A DNA stretch of 13,070 nucleotides from DASSCW01 sp036556695 (GCA_036556695.1 DATBIY010000030.1:1-13070); one strand, 5' to 3'. Positions 1 through 8,063 are shown, numbered from the stretch's first letter. Numbers and translations: made by a program. Notes: generated from the letters alone by a model not told the origin.

Positions 1-658
1 GCTGGTGGACGACGACGTCGAGATCGTCGTGCGCGAGCGGCCGCGGTGGGCGAGTCGAGCGGGAGAGAAGCTGGCGGCAGCCCTGGACGCCTTCGAGATC
101 GACCCGTCCGGGCTGGTGGCGCTGGACGCCGGTGCGTCGAGCGGCGGCTTCACCGACGTCTTGCTCGAGCGGGGGGCCGAGCGGGTGTACGCGGTGGACG
201 TCGGGCGGGGACAGCTGATCGAGCGGCTGCGAACCCACCCGCGGCTGGTCAGCATGGAGCGCACCAACCTGCGGACGCTGAAGTCGCTGCCGGAGCCAGT
301 GCAGCTGGCGACCCTGGACCTGTCGTTCATCTCGCTGCGGCTGGTGCTGTCCGCCGTGCGCAGGCTGCTCCAAACGGACGGCAAGGTGGTGGCCCTGGTG
401 AAGCCGCAGTTCGAGGCGGGAAAGGATGCTGTCCCGCGCGATGGTGTCATACGCGACCCGGACGTCCACCTCGCCGTGCTCCAGCGGTTCGGCGAGGACG
501 CACGCCAGGCGGGCTTCGGCATCCGCGGGCTCATCCGCTCCCCGCTTACGGGCGGTGAGGGGAACGTGGAGTTCCTGGCGCACCTTGTGGAGCCGCCGGG
601 AATGGCGCCGGAGGCGCTGGCGGAGCGCGTCCGGGAGGTTGCGGCGCCATCGGCCTAG
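1..658 (+). CDS. tlyA: TlyA-type rRNA 2'-O-methyltransferase (5' end outside window)
   Basis: SAM-dependent methyltransferase of the TlyA/hemolysin A family, which 2'-O-methylates cytidines in rRNA (C1920 of 23S and, in some members, C1409 of 16S) and affects capreomycin sensitivity in mycobacteria. The frame is open to the window edge, so the true start and the N-terminal S4 RNA-binding domain lie upstream; what is visible is the end of S4 plus the whole RrmJ-like fold. Numbering from the GTG at position 5: SAM-binding LDAGASSGGFTD at 40-51, AVDVGRGQL at 63-71, and a plausible K22-D105-K133-E189 catalytic tetrad (in AGEKL, LDLSF, LVKPQ, GNVEF). The GTG at 5 is unlikely to be the real start, because family members are about 240-270 aa and begin with S4. 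It is followed closely by a small RHH gene and nadK, as in the actinobacterial tlyA-nadK-recN order. Confidence 0.93.
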   Translation, partial: LVDDDVEIVVRERPRWASRAGEKLAAALDAFEIDPSGLVALDAGASSGGFTDVLLERGAERVYAVDVGRGQLIERLRTHPRLVSMERTNLRTLKSLPEPVQLATLDLSFISLRLVLSAVRRLLQTDGKVVALVKPQFEAGKDAVPRDGVIRDPDVHLAVLQRFGEDARQAGFGIRGLIRSPLTGGEGNVEFLAHLVEPPGMAPEALAERVREVAAPSA

Positions 659-683
659 GCGGACGAGGCGTGACAGCGCGTAT

Positions 684-689
684 TACGAT
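684..689 (+). promoter_or_regulatory. Candidate -10 element upstream of the RHH gene
   Basis: TACGAT fits the TAnnnT form of a bacterial -10 hexamer and lies 9 bp before the ATG at 699, in the only short gap (40 bp) between tlyA and the next gene. It sits in a small AT-richer patch (TATTACGAT at 681-689) in otherwise very GC-rich DNA. No convincing -35 is visible at 16-19 bp. If used, the transcript would be leaderless or nearly so. Weak evidence. Confidence 0.25.
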
Positions 690-698
690 GCGGCGCGA

Positions 699-1040
699 AT
701 GAGGAAGCGCAGCGCGGCGCCACCCGGGGAGCAGCTCAGCGTCGGCTTCGAGGGGCTGGAGGTCGTTCCGCCGCCCATCCACGAGCCGCCGCCGGACACC
801 ATGCGGCAGATCGTGTCGCTGCGCATGCCGGATGCGCTGCTGGCCCGGGTGGAGCAGGCGGCCCGCGCCCGCGGCGTGTCGCCAAGCAGCCTCATGCGCG
901 CCCTGATCGCTGCCGGCCTTGACCGGTCCTACGCGGCCGTGCAGGAGGACATCGGCAGCGAGATCGCCGCACTGCGGCGGCAGGTGGCGGAGATCGCGGC
1001 TCGCCTGCCCAGCCAGCCGCGGCGCGAGCCGGACGAGTAG
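699..1040 (+). CDS. Small ribbon-helix-helix (CopG/Arc-like) protein
   Basis: 113-aa protein, probably a DNA-binding regulator. Residues about 35-76 have the RHH pattern: a short polar/hydrophobic strand (RQIVSLRMP), then two helices with a turn at GVSPSS before LMRALIAAGL. The N-terminal ~34 residues are Pro-rich and probably disordered. The C-terminus (about 82-103, EDIGSEIAALRRQVAEIAARL) looks like a short amphipathic coiled coil that could add an oligomerisation surface. The ATG at 699 is the start that fits the gap after tlyA; this frame is open further upstream but only inside tlyA. It ends 4 bp before the nadK GTG, so it is co-transcribed with nadK. No toxin partner is adjacent, so an antitoxin role is not supported. 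The target is unknown; autoregulation of this operon is an inference. Confidence 0.72.
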   Translation: MRKRSAAPPGEQLSVGFEGLEVVPPPIHEPPPDTMRQIVSLRMPDALLARVEQAARARGVSPSSLMRALIAAGLDRSYAAVQEDIGSEIAALRRQVAEIAARLPSQPRREPDE

Positions 1041-1044
1041 CCAC

Positions 1045-1878
1045 GTGCGGGTCGGCTTCGCCTACAACCCCACCGATGACGACGCGCGGCAGGTGCTGGC
1101 CCGCGGCCGCGCCTGGTGCGAGCAGCACGGCGCACGGGCCTGGGAGGCACGCGCCGAGGACCGCGAGCGGATCGCGGCGGAATGCGCCGGGACCGACGTG
1201 GTCTGTGTGCTGGGCGGGGATGGGACGTTCCTGCGCACGGCCGGAGCCATTGGCGACAACGGCGTGCCGGCGCTGGGCATCAACCTGGGGCGGGTGGGCT
1301 TCCTGGCCAAGGTCGAGACGGACGGGCTGGAGCGCGCGCTGGACCAGGTGGCGGCGGGCGACTACCGCATCGACGAGCGCTTCCGCATCCAGGCCACCCT
1401 GCTCCGCGCGGACGGCACGCAGGAGAGCCATTCCTGCCTGAACGAGGTGGTGCTGGCGCGGGGCGCGCGGGTGCGCATGATCCAGATCGAGGTCGACGTC
1501 TCCGGCAGCCACCTGGCCACCTACGTGGCCGATGGCGTGGTGGTGGCCACCCCCACCGGCTCCACGGCCTACTCGTTCAGCGCCGGCGGCAGCATCCTGG
1601 ATCCGAGGCTGCGCAACGTGATCATCACCCCGGTGGCCGCCTACCTGTCCTCGCTGCACAGCGTGGTGGCGGGCGAGGAGCACGTCGTGACGCTGTCGCT
1701 GCGCGCAGCGCCGACGGGGGCCGTCGTCTCGATTGACGGCCAATGGGATCTGCCGATGGTTGCCGGCGACCGCGTCGAGGTGCGGGCCCTGGAGGTGCCG
1801 CTGCGGCTGATCGAGCCCAGCGGCTCGACGCCGTTCTACGACCTGCTGCGCACCAAGGCCTCGCGGCTGCCGTACTAA
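1045..1878 (+). CDS. nadK: NAD kinase
   Basis: Phosphorylates NAD to NADP using ATP or polyphosphate in the cytoplasm. 277 aa, normal for the family. Visible signatures: GGDGT at 57-61 (phosphate-donor loop), the NE pair at 133-134, and the conserved glycine-rich TPTGSTAYSFSAGG stretch starting at 169. The GTG start at 1045 is chosen because the product then begins directly with the first beta strand (VRVGFAYNP), as in homologues; the frame is open further upstream but there overlaps the RHH gene. A GGACGAG stretch at 1031-1037 may serve as ribosome binding site. It lies 4 bp after the RHH gene and 17 bp before recN. The tlyA-nadK-recN order is conserved in actinobacteria. Confidence 0.95.
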   Translation: MRVGFAYNPTDDDARQVLARGRAWCEQHGARAWEARAEDRERIAAECAGTDVVCVLGGDGTFLRTAGAIGDNGVPALGINLGRVGFLAKVETDGLERALDQVAAGDYRIDERFRIQATLLRADGTQESHSCLNEVVLARGARVRMIQIEVDVSGSHLATYVADGVVVATPTGSTAYSFSAGGSILDPRLRNVIITPVAAYLSSLHSVVAGEEHVVTLSLRAAPTGAVVSIDGQWDLPMVAGDRVEVRALEVPLRLIEPSGSTPFYDLLRTKASRLPY

Positions 1879-1895
1879 CAGGGTTTGCTGCGCCG

Positions 1896-3557
1896 ATGTC
1901 CCTGACCGAGCTCACCGTCGAGAACCTGGCGGTCATCGAGCGCGTGCGGCTGCCGATTGCTCCCGGCTTCACGGTGCTGACCGGCGAGACCGGGGCGGGC
2001 AAGTCGCTGATCGTGGACGCGCTGGCGCTGGCGCTGGGCGCTCGCGCGGCGACGGACCAGGTCCGCTCCGGGACCGATGCCGCCCGGGTCGAGGCCGTGT
2101 TCGACGGGGTCACGGCGGGCGAGGACGACCCGTTGGCCGACGTGCTGGCCGCGGGCGACGGCCAGGCGATCGTGCGTCGCGAGGTGGGCGCCGACGGCCG
2201 CTCGCTGGTGCGCGTCAACGACCGCAGCGTGACGGTGGGCGGCCTCGCCTCCCTGGGGGAGCGGCTGGCCGAGATCCACGGCCAGCACGAGCAGCAGCGC
2301 CTGCTGGCTTCGGACCATCAGCTCGCGCTGCTCGATTCGTTCGGCGACCTGGGCGCTCAGGTCGGTGCCGTGGCTTCTGCCCACGCCGCGTGGCGGGCGA
2401 CCGTGGCGCAGGCGGCCGAGATGCTGGCCGACCCGCACGAGCTGGCCCGTCGCGTGGAGCTGCTGCGTCACCAGGCCTCGGAGATTGCAGCGGCCACCGT
2501 GCGCACCGGCGAGGACGAGGAGCTGGTGCGGCAGCTGCGCGTGGCGGCCAACGCGGAAGCGATTGCCCGCGCCGCGGACGCCGCGGTCCGCGCACTCCGC
2601 GACGAGAGCGCCGGGCTGGACGCCCTGCGCGCTGCGGCCGGTGAGCTGGCGGAGGCCGCCGCCCTGGACGAGCGCTTTGCCTCGCTGGCGGATCGCGCGG
2701 CGGCCCTCGAGGCGGAGGCCACCGAGCTGGCCCGCGACGCCGCCGCGTTGCGGGATGCGGTCGACCTGGATCCGGGAGCGCAGGCAGCCATCGAGGAGCG
2801 GCTGGCGCTGCTGTACGACCTGAAGCGCAAGTACGGGCAGACGCTGGACGAGGTGATCGCCTTCGGCGAGTCGGCGTCAGCCGAGCTGGCGCGGCTGGAG
2901 GACCAGGAGGGCGCCCGCGAGCGGCTGCGGGTGGAGGAGGAGCAGCGCCGCGCGGCCCTGGAGAAGGCAGCCGCCGCCCTGACGAAGGCGCGGCGCAGCG
3001 CCGCCAAGCGCCTGGCGGAGCTGGTCAACGTCGAGCTGCCGCCGCTCGGCCTGCCGGCCGACAGCTTCGGCGTCTCCCTGGACGAAGCGGAGATTGGGCC
3101 GCGCGGCGCCGACCGCGTGACCTTCACCTTCGCCCCGAACCCAGGCGAGCCGCCGCGGCCCTTGGCCCGCATCGCGTCGGGCGGAGAGGCCAGCCGCCTG
3201 TCGCTGGCCCTGAAGGTGGTGCTGGCCGCGGCCGACGAGACGCCGGTGCTGGTCTTCGACGAGGTGGATGCGGGGATCGGCGGGCGTCACGCCACCGCCC
3301 TGGGGGAGCGGCTGCGGGCGCTGTCGCGCTATCACCAGGTGCTGTGCGTCACGCACCTGGCCCAGGTGGCGGCGCTGGCCGACAGCCACGTGCACATCGG
3401 CAAGCGGATGGTCGACGGCCGCACCACCGCGGACGCGCGGCTGCTCACCGCCGATGAGCGCAGTGCGGAGCTGGCCGCCATGCTGGCCGGCGAGGGCGCC
3501 GGCGAGGAGGCACGCGCCGCGGCCGACGCCCTGCTGCGGGCCGCGGCCGGCGGCTGA
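1896..3557 (+). CDS. recN: DNA repair protein RecN
   Basis: SMC-like ATPase that acts early in recombinational repair of double-strand breaks. 553 aa, the same length as the E. coli protein. N-terminal Walker A GETGAGKS at 30-37; HGQHEQQRLL at 128-137, a RecN family signature; a long Ala/Glu/Arg-rich region at about 160-375 forming the two coiled-coil arms, with YDLKRKYG at 307-314 at the usual place in the hinge region; ABC signature SGGEASRLSLAL at 428-439; Walker B VLVFDEVDAGIGG at 451-463; H-loop THLAQ at 486-490. The ATG at 1896 puts MSLTELTVENLAVIE at the N-terminus, as in homologues; upstream codons in this frame lie inside nadK. Its TGA overlaps the xerD ATG by one base, so the two are probably translationally coupled. 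Confidence 0.96.
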   Translation: MSLTELTVENLAVIERVRLPIAPGFTVLTGETGAGKSLIVDALALALGARAATDQVRSGTDAARVEAVFDGVTAGEDDPLADVLAAGDGQAIVRREVGADGRSLVRVNDRSVTVGGLASLGERLAEIHGQHEQQRLLASDHQLALLDSFGDLGAQVGAVASAHAAWRATVAQAAEMLADPHELARRVELLRHQASEIAAATVRTGEDEELVRQLRVAANAEAIARAADAAVRALRDESAGLDALRAAAGELAEAAALDERFASLADRAAALEAEATELARDAAALRDAVDLDPGAQAAIEERLALLYDLKRKYGQTLDEVIAFGESASAELARLEDQEGARERLRVEEEQRRAALEKAAAALTKARRSAAKRLAELVNVELPPLGLPADSFGVSLDEAEIGPRGADRVTFTFAPNPGEPPRPLARIASGGEASRLSLALKVVLAAADETPVLVFDEVDAGIGGRHATALGERLRALSRYHQVLCVTHLAQVAALADSHVHIGKRMVDGRTTADARLLTADERSAELAAMLAGEGAGEEARAAADALLRAAAGG

Positions 3558-4447
3558 TGGCCGTCGACCCCGCGCTGACCGCGGCAATCGACGCCTTCCT
3601 GCTGGAGCTGCGCGTGGAGCGCGGCCTCTCTCCGCTGACCATCAACGCCTACCGGCGCGATCTGGGGCAGTTCGCCGCCAGCGCCGGCAAAGCATGGCGC
3701 GAGGATCCGCAGCCGGTCGCCGACTTCATCAACGGCCTGCGACGTGCCGGCAGCCGGCCCTCCACCCAGGCACGCAAAGTCGCGGCCATTCGCAGCTTCT
3801 ATGGCTTCGCGCTGCGCGAGGGCATCGCCCGGCGGGACGTGGCCTCATTGCTCGACAGCCCCAGGCCGGGCAGCTACCTGCCCGACGTGCTGACCGAGGA
3901 GCAGGTCGACCGGATCCTGGCCACACCATCGCCGCAGGACCCGGTGGGCGTGCGGGACGCGGCCATCCTGGAGCTGCTCTACGCCTGCGGGCTGCGGGCC
4001 AGCGAGCTGACCGGCCTGGACACCGACCGGCTGGACCTTGCCAACCTGCAGGTGCGGGTCATTGGCAAGGGGAACCGCGAGCGACGGGTGCCCATGGGGG
4101 AGCCGGCCCGGGAGCGGCTGCATAAGTACCTGTCCGGTCCGCGCGCGACCTGGACGGCCGGCAGGCCGACGCCGGCGCTGTTCGTCAGCCAGCGCGGCAC
4201 GCGGCTGACGCGCGAGGCGGTGTGGCGGCTGGTGCGTCGCTGGACCCGTGCGGCCGGGGTGGACGGGCACGTCACGCCGCACACCTTCCGGCACAGCTTT
4301 GCGACCCATCTGCTGGAGGGCGGCGCCGATCTGCGGGTGGTCCAGACGCTGCTGGGCCATGCTAGCATCAGCACCACCCAGCTCTACACGCACCTGACCG
4401 GCGAGCGCCTGCGGGAGGTCTACGCCCGGGCGCATCCGAGAGCCTGA
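3557..4447 (+). CDS. xerD: XerC/XerD-type tyrosine recombinase
   Basis: Site-specific recombinase expected to resolve chromosome dimers at a dif site near the terminus. 296 aa, full length. N-terminal SAM-like core-binding domain at about 6-98 (LSPLTINAYRRDL at 24-36) and a catalytic domain with the complete set: R147 (ACGLRASEL), K171 (VIGKGNRERRVP), H242 and R245 (PHTFRHSFATHLL), H268 (LLGHASIST) and nucleophile Y277 (TQLYTHL). Position after recN matches the tlyA-nadK-recN-xerD order. XerC and XerD are hard to tell apart by motif; the context favours XerD. It is a housekeeping recombinase rather than a phage or integron integrase, as it lies inside the operon with no attachment site next to it. 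Confidence 0.9.
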   Translation: MAVDPALTAAIDAFLLELRVERGLSPLTINAYRRDLGQFAASAGKAWREDPQPVADFINGLRRAGSRPSTQARKVAAIRSFYGFALREGIARRDVASLLDSPRPGSYLPDVLTEEQVDRILATPSPQDPVGVRDAAILELLYACGLRASELTGLDTDRLDLANLQVRVIGKGNRERRVPMGEPARERLHKYLSGPRATWTAGRPTPALFVSQRGTRLTREAVWRLVRRWTRAAGVDGHVTPHTFRHSFATHLLEGGADLRVVQTLLGHASISTTQLYTHLTGERLREVYARAHPRA

Positions 4448-4464
4448 GCACGGAGCACGGCCGC

Positions 4465-5283
4465 ATGAGCTACGCGAAGAACCTGCTGAGCCGGGGCGAG
4501 GAGATCGTCTTCGAGAGCCGCCAGCACTGGTTCGCCGTGCTGGCCGAGACCTGGCTGTTCGTCATCGGCGCCATCCTGGCGCTGGCCCTGCTGCTGTGGC
4601 AGACGACCGCCGAGGCCTGGAACCTCCAGGGCATCCTCCAGATCGTGGCGCTGGTGGCGCTGCTGGTGTGCCTGGCGTACATCGGTCTCAAGATCTGGGC
4701 CTGGCGCAACCAGGAGTACCTGATCACCACCCGGCGGGTCATCAAGGCCGAGGGCATCTTCAACAAGGAGATGGGCGACTCCAGCCTGGAGAAGGTCAAC
4801 GACGCGCGCCTGTCCCAGAGCTTCTTCGGCCGCATCTTCGACTACGGCACGCTCGACATCCTGACCGCCTCCGACGCGGCCGAGACCGGCCTGCTGAACG
4901 ACTTCCCGATGCTGGCCGAGCCGGTGAAGTTCAAGGTCGCCATGCTCAATCAGAAGGAGCGCCTGGAGTTCCCGGACCTGGCCCCGCCGCCGGTCCAGCG
5001 TCCCTCTCCACAGCCCAGCATGCAGCGCGCTGACCCCATGCCGCCGCGCGCCGGCTCCACGCGGGTGTCCGAGGTACGGAATGAGCCGATGCCGGCCGGG
5101 CCGCAGTCCGAGCCAGTTCCCGTAGCGCCGGCTGCCGAGCCTGCGCCCGCGCCCTCCACGCCGGCCGATCCCGGGACCCAGCTGGCCTCCACCCTGGAGA
5201 GCCTGGCCGGCCTGCGCGACAAGGGCCTCATCACGCCCGAGGAGTACGAGGCCAAGAAGCGCGACCTGCTGGAGCGCATGTAG
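4465..5283 (+). CDS. Membrane protein with bacterial PH domain and C-terminal SHOCT domain
   Basis: 272-aa probable inner-membrane protein. Two hydrophobic segments at about 23-46 and 55-79 are followed by a bacterial PH-like (bPH2/DUF304) domain at about 80-160, recognisable from WRNQEYLITTRRVIKAEG and the later DYGTLDIL. Residues about 172-238 are a Pro/Ala-rich, probably disordered linker. The last ~30 residues (LESLAGLRDKGLITPEEYEAKKRDLLERM in two adjoining parts, 244-272) are a SHOCT domain, a short helical module usually at protein termini and thought to mediate oligomerisation. A GGAG at 4452-4455, 9 bp before ATG, supports the start. It lies 17 bp after xerD and 15 bp before the phosphorylase gene. 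Function unknown; a membrane-anchored scaffold or envelope protein is an inference from domains only. Confidence 0.8.
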   Translation: MSYAKNLLSRGEEIVFESRQHWFAVLAETWLFVIGAILALALLLWQTTAEAWNLQGILQIVALVALLVCLAYIGLKIWAWRNQEYLITTRRVIKAEGIFNKEMGDSSLEKVNDARLSQSFFGRIFDYGTLDILTASDAAETGLLNDFPMLAEPVKFKVAMLNQKERLEFPDLAPPPVQRPSPQPSMQRADPMPPRAGSTRVSEVRNEPMPAGPQSEPVPVAPAAEPAPAPSTPADPGTQLASTLESLAGLRDKGLITPEEYEAKKRDLLERM

Positions 5284-5298
5284 GGTGGAAGCGGTTTA

Positions 5299-6189
5299 GT
5301 GGAGCCCGTCCGCCGGGGCGCGCTGCCCGACGGGCTCTACGGCGCGGAGCTCGAGCGCCGCATCGACGAGGCCGCCGCGTTCGTCCGTGACCGCCTCTCC
5401 GCTCAGCCGGCGCTGGCGCAGCCGAGCCTGGCGTTCGTGCTGGGCTCCGGGCTGGGCGGCGTGGTCGAGCTGCTGAATCCCGAGCCGCAGATCCGCATCC
5501 CGTACCGGGACATCCCGCACGTCCCGGGCTCCGAGGTGGAGGGGCATGCCGGCGAGGTGGTCGTGGGGCGCGCCGGCAACGCCACGGTCCTGATCCTCTC
5601 CGGCCGCGCGCACCCGTACGAGGGCTGGAGCCACCGCCAGGCTACGCTGCTGATGCGGGCGGTGCTGTCGCTGGGGATCGGCACGGTGGTGCTGACCAAC
5701 GCCTCGGGCGGCGTGAACCCCGACTTCGACCCCGGTGACGTGATGGTCATCAGCGACACCATCAACCTCTCCGGCGAGAACCCGCTGCTGGGCCCGAACC
5801 TGGATCGCTTCGGACCGCGCTTCCTGGCCATGGCCGACGCCTGGGACGCCTCGCTGCGGAAGCGCGCGCATGCGGCGGCCGAGCGTGTCGGCGTGCGGCT
5901 GCGCGAGGGCGTGTACCTGATGCTCTCCGGCCCTGCGTACGAGACCCGCGCCGAGCTGCGCATGCTCCGCACCCTGGGAGCCGATGCGGTGGGCATGTCC
6001 ACCGTCCACGAGCTGCTGGTGGCGCGCCACATGGGCGCGCGGGTGCTGGGATTCAGCCTGGTGACCAACAAGGCCACGCCCGACATGGAGGGCGAGGTCA
6101 CGCACGAGGAGGTGCTGGCCATGGGTCCGGTGGGCGCCGCGCGGCTGGTGCAGGTGCTGCGCGAGCTGCTGCCGGAGCTGACCGCATGA
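5299..6189 (+). CDS. punA: Purine nucleoside phosphorylase (trimeric type)
   Basis: Phosphorolysis of (deoxy)inosine and (deoxy)guanosine to free base and (deoxy)ribose-1-phosphate; purine salvage. 296 aa, slightly longer than the usual 270-290. Motifs of the trimeric PNP family in order: LGSGLGG 48-54, GHAG 82-85, GRAHPYEG 102-109, TNASGG 133-138, GPAYETRAE 211-219, VGMSTVHE 231-238 and LVTNKA 254-259. E215 and N257 correspond to human E201 and N243, the pair that recognises 6-oxopurines, so Ino/Guo specificity is expected rather than the adenosine-accepting hexameric DeoD type. Start is GTG, chosen because GGAAG at 5287-5291 is 7 bp upstream. Its TGA overlaps the start of the next gene by 4 bp. 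MTA phosphorylases share the fold, but the motif set fits PNP better. Confidence 0.92.
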   Translation: MEPVRRGALPDGLYGAELERRIDEAAAFVRDRLSAQPALAQPSLAFVLGSGLGGVVELLNPEPQIRIPYRDIPHVPGSEVEGHAGEVVVGRAGNATVLILSGRAHPYEGWSHRQATLLMRAVLSLGIGTVVLTNASGGVNPDFDPGDVMVISDTINLSGENPLLGPNLDRFGPRFLAMADAWDASLRKRAHAAAERVGVRLREGVYLMLSGPAYETRAELRMLRTLGADAVGMSTVHELLVARHMGARVLGFSLVTNKATPDMEGEVTHEEVLAMGPVGAARLVQVLRELLPELTA

Positions 6190-6824
6190 TCCTGGAGGCG
6201 GCGCCTCCGGTCATCGTCGGGCTGCTGGTCGCGCTGGTGGTGGGGACCACCTTCCACGAGTTCAGCCACGCCTTCGTGGCCGATCAGCTGGGCGACCACC
6301 GGCCGCGCGCCATGGGCCGCGTCAGCCTCAACCCGCTGCGCCACCTGGATCCCATGGGCACCATCCTGTTCCTGCTCGCCGGATTCGGCTGGGGCAAGCC
6401 GGTGATGGTCAACCCGGCGGCGCTGCGCCCCGGACGCATCGGCATGGCCTGGGTGGCAGTGGCCGGGCCGCTGGCCAACCTGGCGGTGGCGATCGCGGTC
6501 GCAATCCTCTTTCGGGCGTTCGACTCGTCCGGTCTGCTGGGCAGCTTCGGCTCGTTCCTGCCCCAGGCGCTCTTTTGGATCGTCACCTTCAACGTGATCC
6601 TTGGCCTGTTCAACCTGCTGCCCGTCCCGCCACTGGACGGCTACAACCTGGTCATGCCCTTCCTGCCGTTGCGCACCGCGCTGACGGTGCAGCGCTACGC
6701 GACCTACGGCGTGCTGGTCCTGGTCCTGCTCGTGCTCCTGCCGCGCGCCATGGGCGGCTTCAGCCCGCTGGGCTGGTTGTTCGACCTGGCGTTCGCCTTC
6801 AGCCGCCTGCTGACCGGTGCATAG
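6186..6824 (+). CDS. M50 site-2-protease-like membrane metalloprotease
   Basis: 212-aa polytopic membrane protein of the compact M50 (SREBP site-2 protease-like) group. Zinc motif HEFSH (HExxH) at 24-28 lies inside the first hydrophobic helix; the third ligand is in NLLPVPPLDGY at 143-153, with D151. Other family hallmarks are RVSLNPLRHLDPMG (45-58), the WGKPVMVNP stretch (69-77) and AGPLANL (93-99). About five to six hydrophobic segments can be seen, and no PDZ or CBS domain, which makes it a short-form family member. Substrate unknown; these enzymes cleave transmembrane segments, but no anti-sigma factor lies nearby. ATG overlaps the PNP stop (ATGA), and its own end overlaps the next gene by 8 bp, so it is coupled on both sides. 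Confidence 0.87.
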   Translation: MILEAAPPVIVGLLVALVVGTTFHEFSHAFVADQLGDHRPRAMGRVSLNPLRHLDPMGTILFLLAGFGWGKPVMVNPAALRPGRIGMAWVAVAGPLANLAVAIAVAILFRAFDSSGLLGSFGSFLPQALFWIVTFNVILGLFNLLPVPPLDGYNLVMPFLPLRTALTVQRYATYGVLVLVLLVLLPRAMGGFSPLGWLFDLAFAFSRLLTGA

Positions 6825-7302
6825 GGTCGAGCAGTTCATCGGCCACCTGCGCGCGCGGGTGGAGGACGACGAGGTGCAGCGGGCGCATCGGCTCCTTGGC
6901 CCTTCGGCCGCACGCCTCTTCGATGCCATGCCGGTGGCCGACCGTCGCCATGCGCTGGACGTGGTCCATCGCCTGACTACTGGTGGCCATGATGACCCGG
7001 AGCTGCTGGCCGCCGCGCTGCTGCACGACTGTGCCAAGGGCCACGATCTGCGGCTGTGGCATCGCGTGGCGGGCGTGCTGGGCGAGCGATTCGCTCCCGG
7101 CCTGCTGCGCCGGCTCGCGCTGGGCCGGCCCGGATCCTGGCGCTACCCGTTCCACTTGTACCTGCACCATGAGGCTCTTTCGGCCGATGCCGCGGCCGCT
7201 GCCGGCTGCTCGCCGCGCATCGTCGCCTTCATCCGCGGCACCGCCGGCGGGGCCGATGCGTCGCTGAGCGCCGCCTTCAAGGCCGCGGACGAGGCATCCT
7301 GA
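6817..7302 (+). CDS. Small HD-domain protein, putative metal-dependent phosphohydrolase
   Basis: 161 aa. An HD-superfamily core is visible: H45 (RRHALDVV), H70-D71 (AALLHDCAKG at 66-75), and later H117/H118 (YLHHE) and D147 or D157 as candidate further metal ligands. Such proteins usually hydrolyse phosphate esters of nucleotides, but the substrate cannot be read from the sequence. The GTG start at 6817 lies inside the end of the M50 gene (8-bp overlap) and starts the protein at VEQFIGHLR; alternative starts downstream would remove the first helix. The stop is 5 bp before scpA. The pairing with the M50 protease looks translationally coupled. No other domain (no GAF, PAS or response regulator) is fused. 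Confidence 0.78.
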   Translation: MHRVEQFIGHLRARVEDDEVQRAHRLLGPSAARLFDAMPVADRRHALDVVHRLTTGGHDDPELLAAALLHDCAKGHDLRLWHRVAGVLGERFAPGLLRRLALGRPGSWRYPFHLYLHHEALSADAAAAAGCSPRIVAFIRGTAGGADASLSAAFKAADEAS

Positions 7303-7307
7303 GCGCG

Positions 7308-8063
7308 ATGCCACTCGAACCCATCCCCATCCAGCCCGAACCTTCCGGGTTTGAGCTGCGCCTGGAGGTCTTCTCCGGGCCGCTGGACCTGCTGCTGCGC
7401 CTGATCGAGGCGCGCGAGCTGGACGTGCTGACCGTGCCGCTGGCCGAGATGGCCGACGCCTACGTCGCGCACCTCTCGGAGCACCCGGTGCCGGCCGACG
7501 AGCTGGCCGACTTCGTGGCCATTGCCTCGCAGCTCATCCTGCTCAAGTCGCGCCGCCTGCTGCCCGGTGAGCCGGCGCCGGTCGCCGCGTCCGCCGACGA
7601 GGAGCCGGACGAGGAGGAGCTGCGCCGCCGGCTGCTCGAGTATCGGGCCATCCGCGACGCCGCCCGCGAGCTGGGCGCCTGGGAGGGCGAGCGCGCGTCC
7701 TACCGCCGCGAGCCGCGCGAGTCGGACCTGCCGGAGGCGCCCACGGAGCCGATGCCCCCCACCATGCTGGCCGAGGCCCTCGAACGGCTGGCGGCCATCC
7801 CGGAGCCGATGGCGCCGCCGCCCGACGTCGTGCCGCGCGAGGTCACGATCGCGATGCAGATCGCCGCCCTGCGGCGCGCCATGGGATCGGCCGGCCAGGT
7901 GGTGCTGCAGACCGTCCTGGCCGCGTGCCGCAGCCGGACCGAGATCAGCGTCACGGTGCTGGCCATGTTGGAGCTGGTCCGCCGCCGCCAGGCGACCGTC
8001 GAGCAGTCAGAGCTCTTCGGCCCGATCCTGGTGCGTGGTTTGAACCCGGAGGCGGCTTCATGA
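7308..8063 (+). CDS. scpA: Segregation and condensation protein A (kleisin)
   Basis: Kleisin subunit of the SMC-ScpAB condensin, which compacts and segregates the chromosome. 251 aa. The N-terminal domain carries the family signature F22-SGPLDLLLRLIEARELDV, followed by LTVPLAEMADAY and ILLKSRRLLP at 77-86. The middle part (about 90-180) is acidic and Pro-rich and is the flexible linker. The C-terminal winged-helix domain (about 195-243) has RTEISVTVLAMLELVRRRQA followed by QSELFGPI, which binds the SMC head. ATG is 5 bp after the HD gene stop; the stop overlaps the scpB start (ATGA). No smc gene is in the window. Confidence 0.95.
   Translation: MPLEPIPIQPEPSGFELRLEVFSGPLDLLLRLIEARELDVLTVPLAEMADAYVAHLSEHPVPADELADFVAIASQLILLKSRRLLPGEPAPVAASADEEPDEEELRRRLLEYRAIRDAARELGAWEGERASYRREPRESDLPEAPTEPMPPTMLAEALERLAAIPEPMAPPPDVVPREVTIAMQIAALRRAMGSAGQVVLQTVLAACRSRTEISVTVLAMLELVRRRQATVEQSELFGPILVRGLNPEAAS

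Noticed and set aside
5403..7037. A 544-codon open frame on the minus strand opposite PNP and the M50 gene
   Set aside because: Low-complexity Ser/Arg-rich translation without any domain; the + strand genes here are unambiguous.
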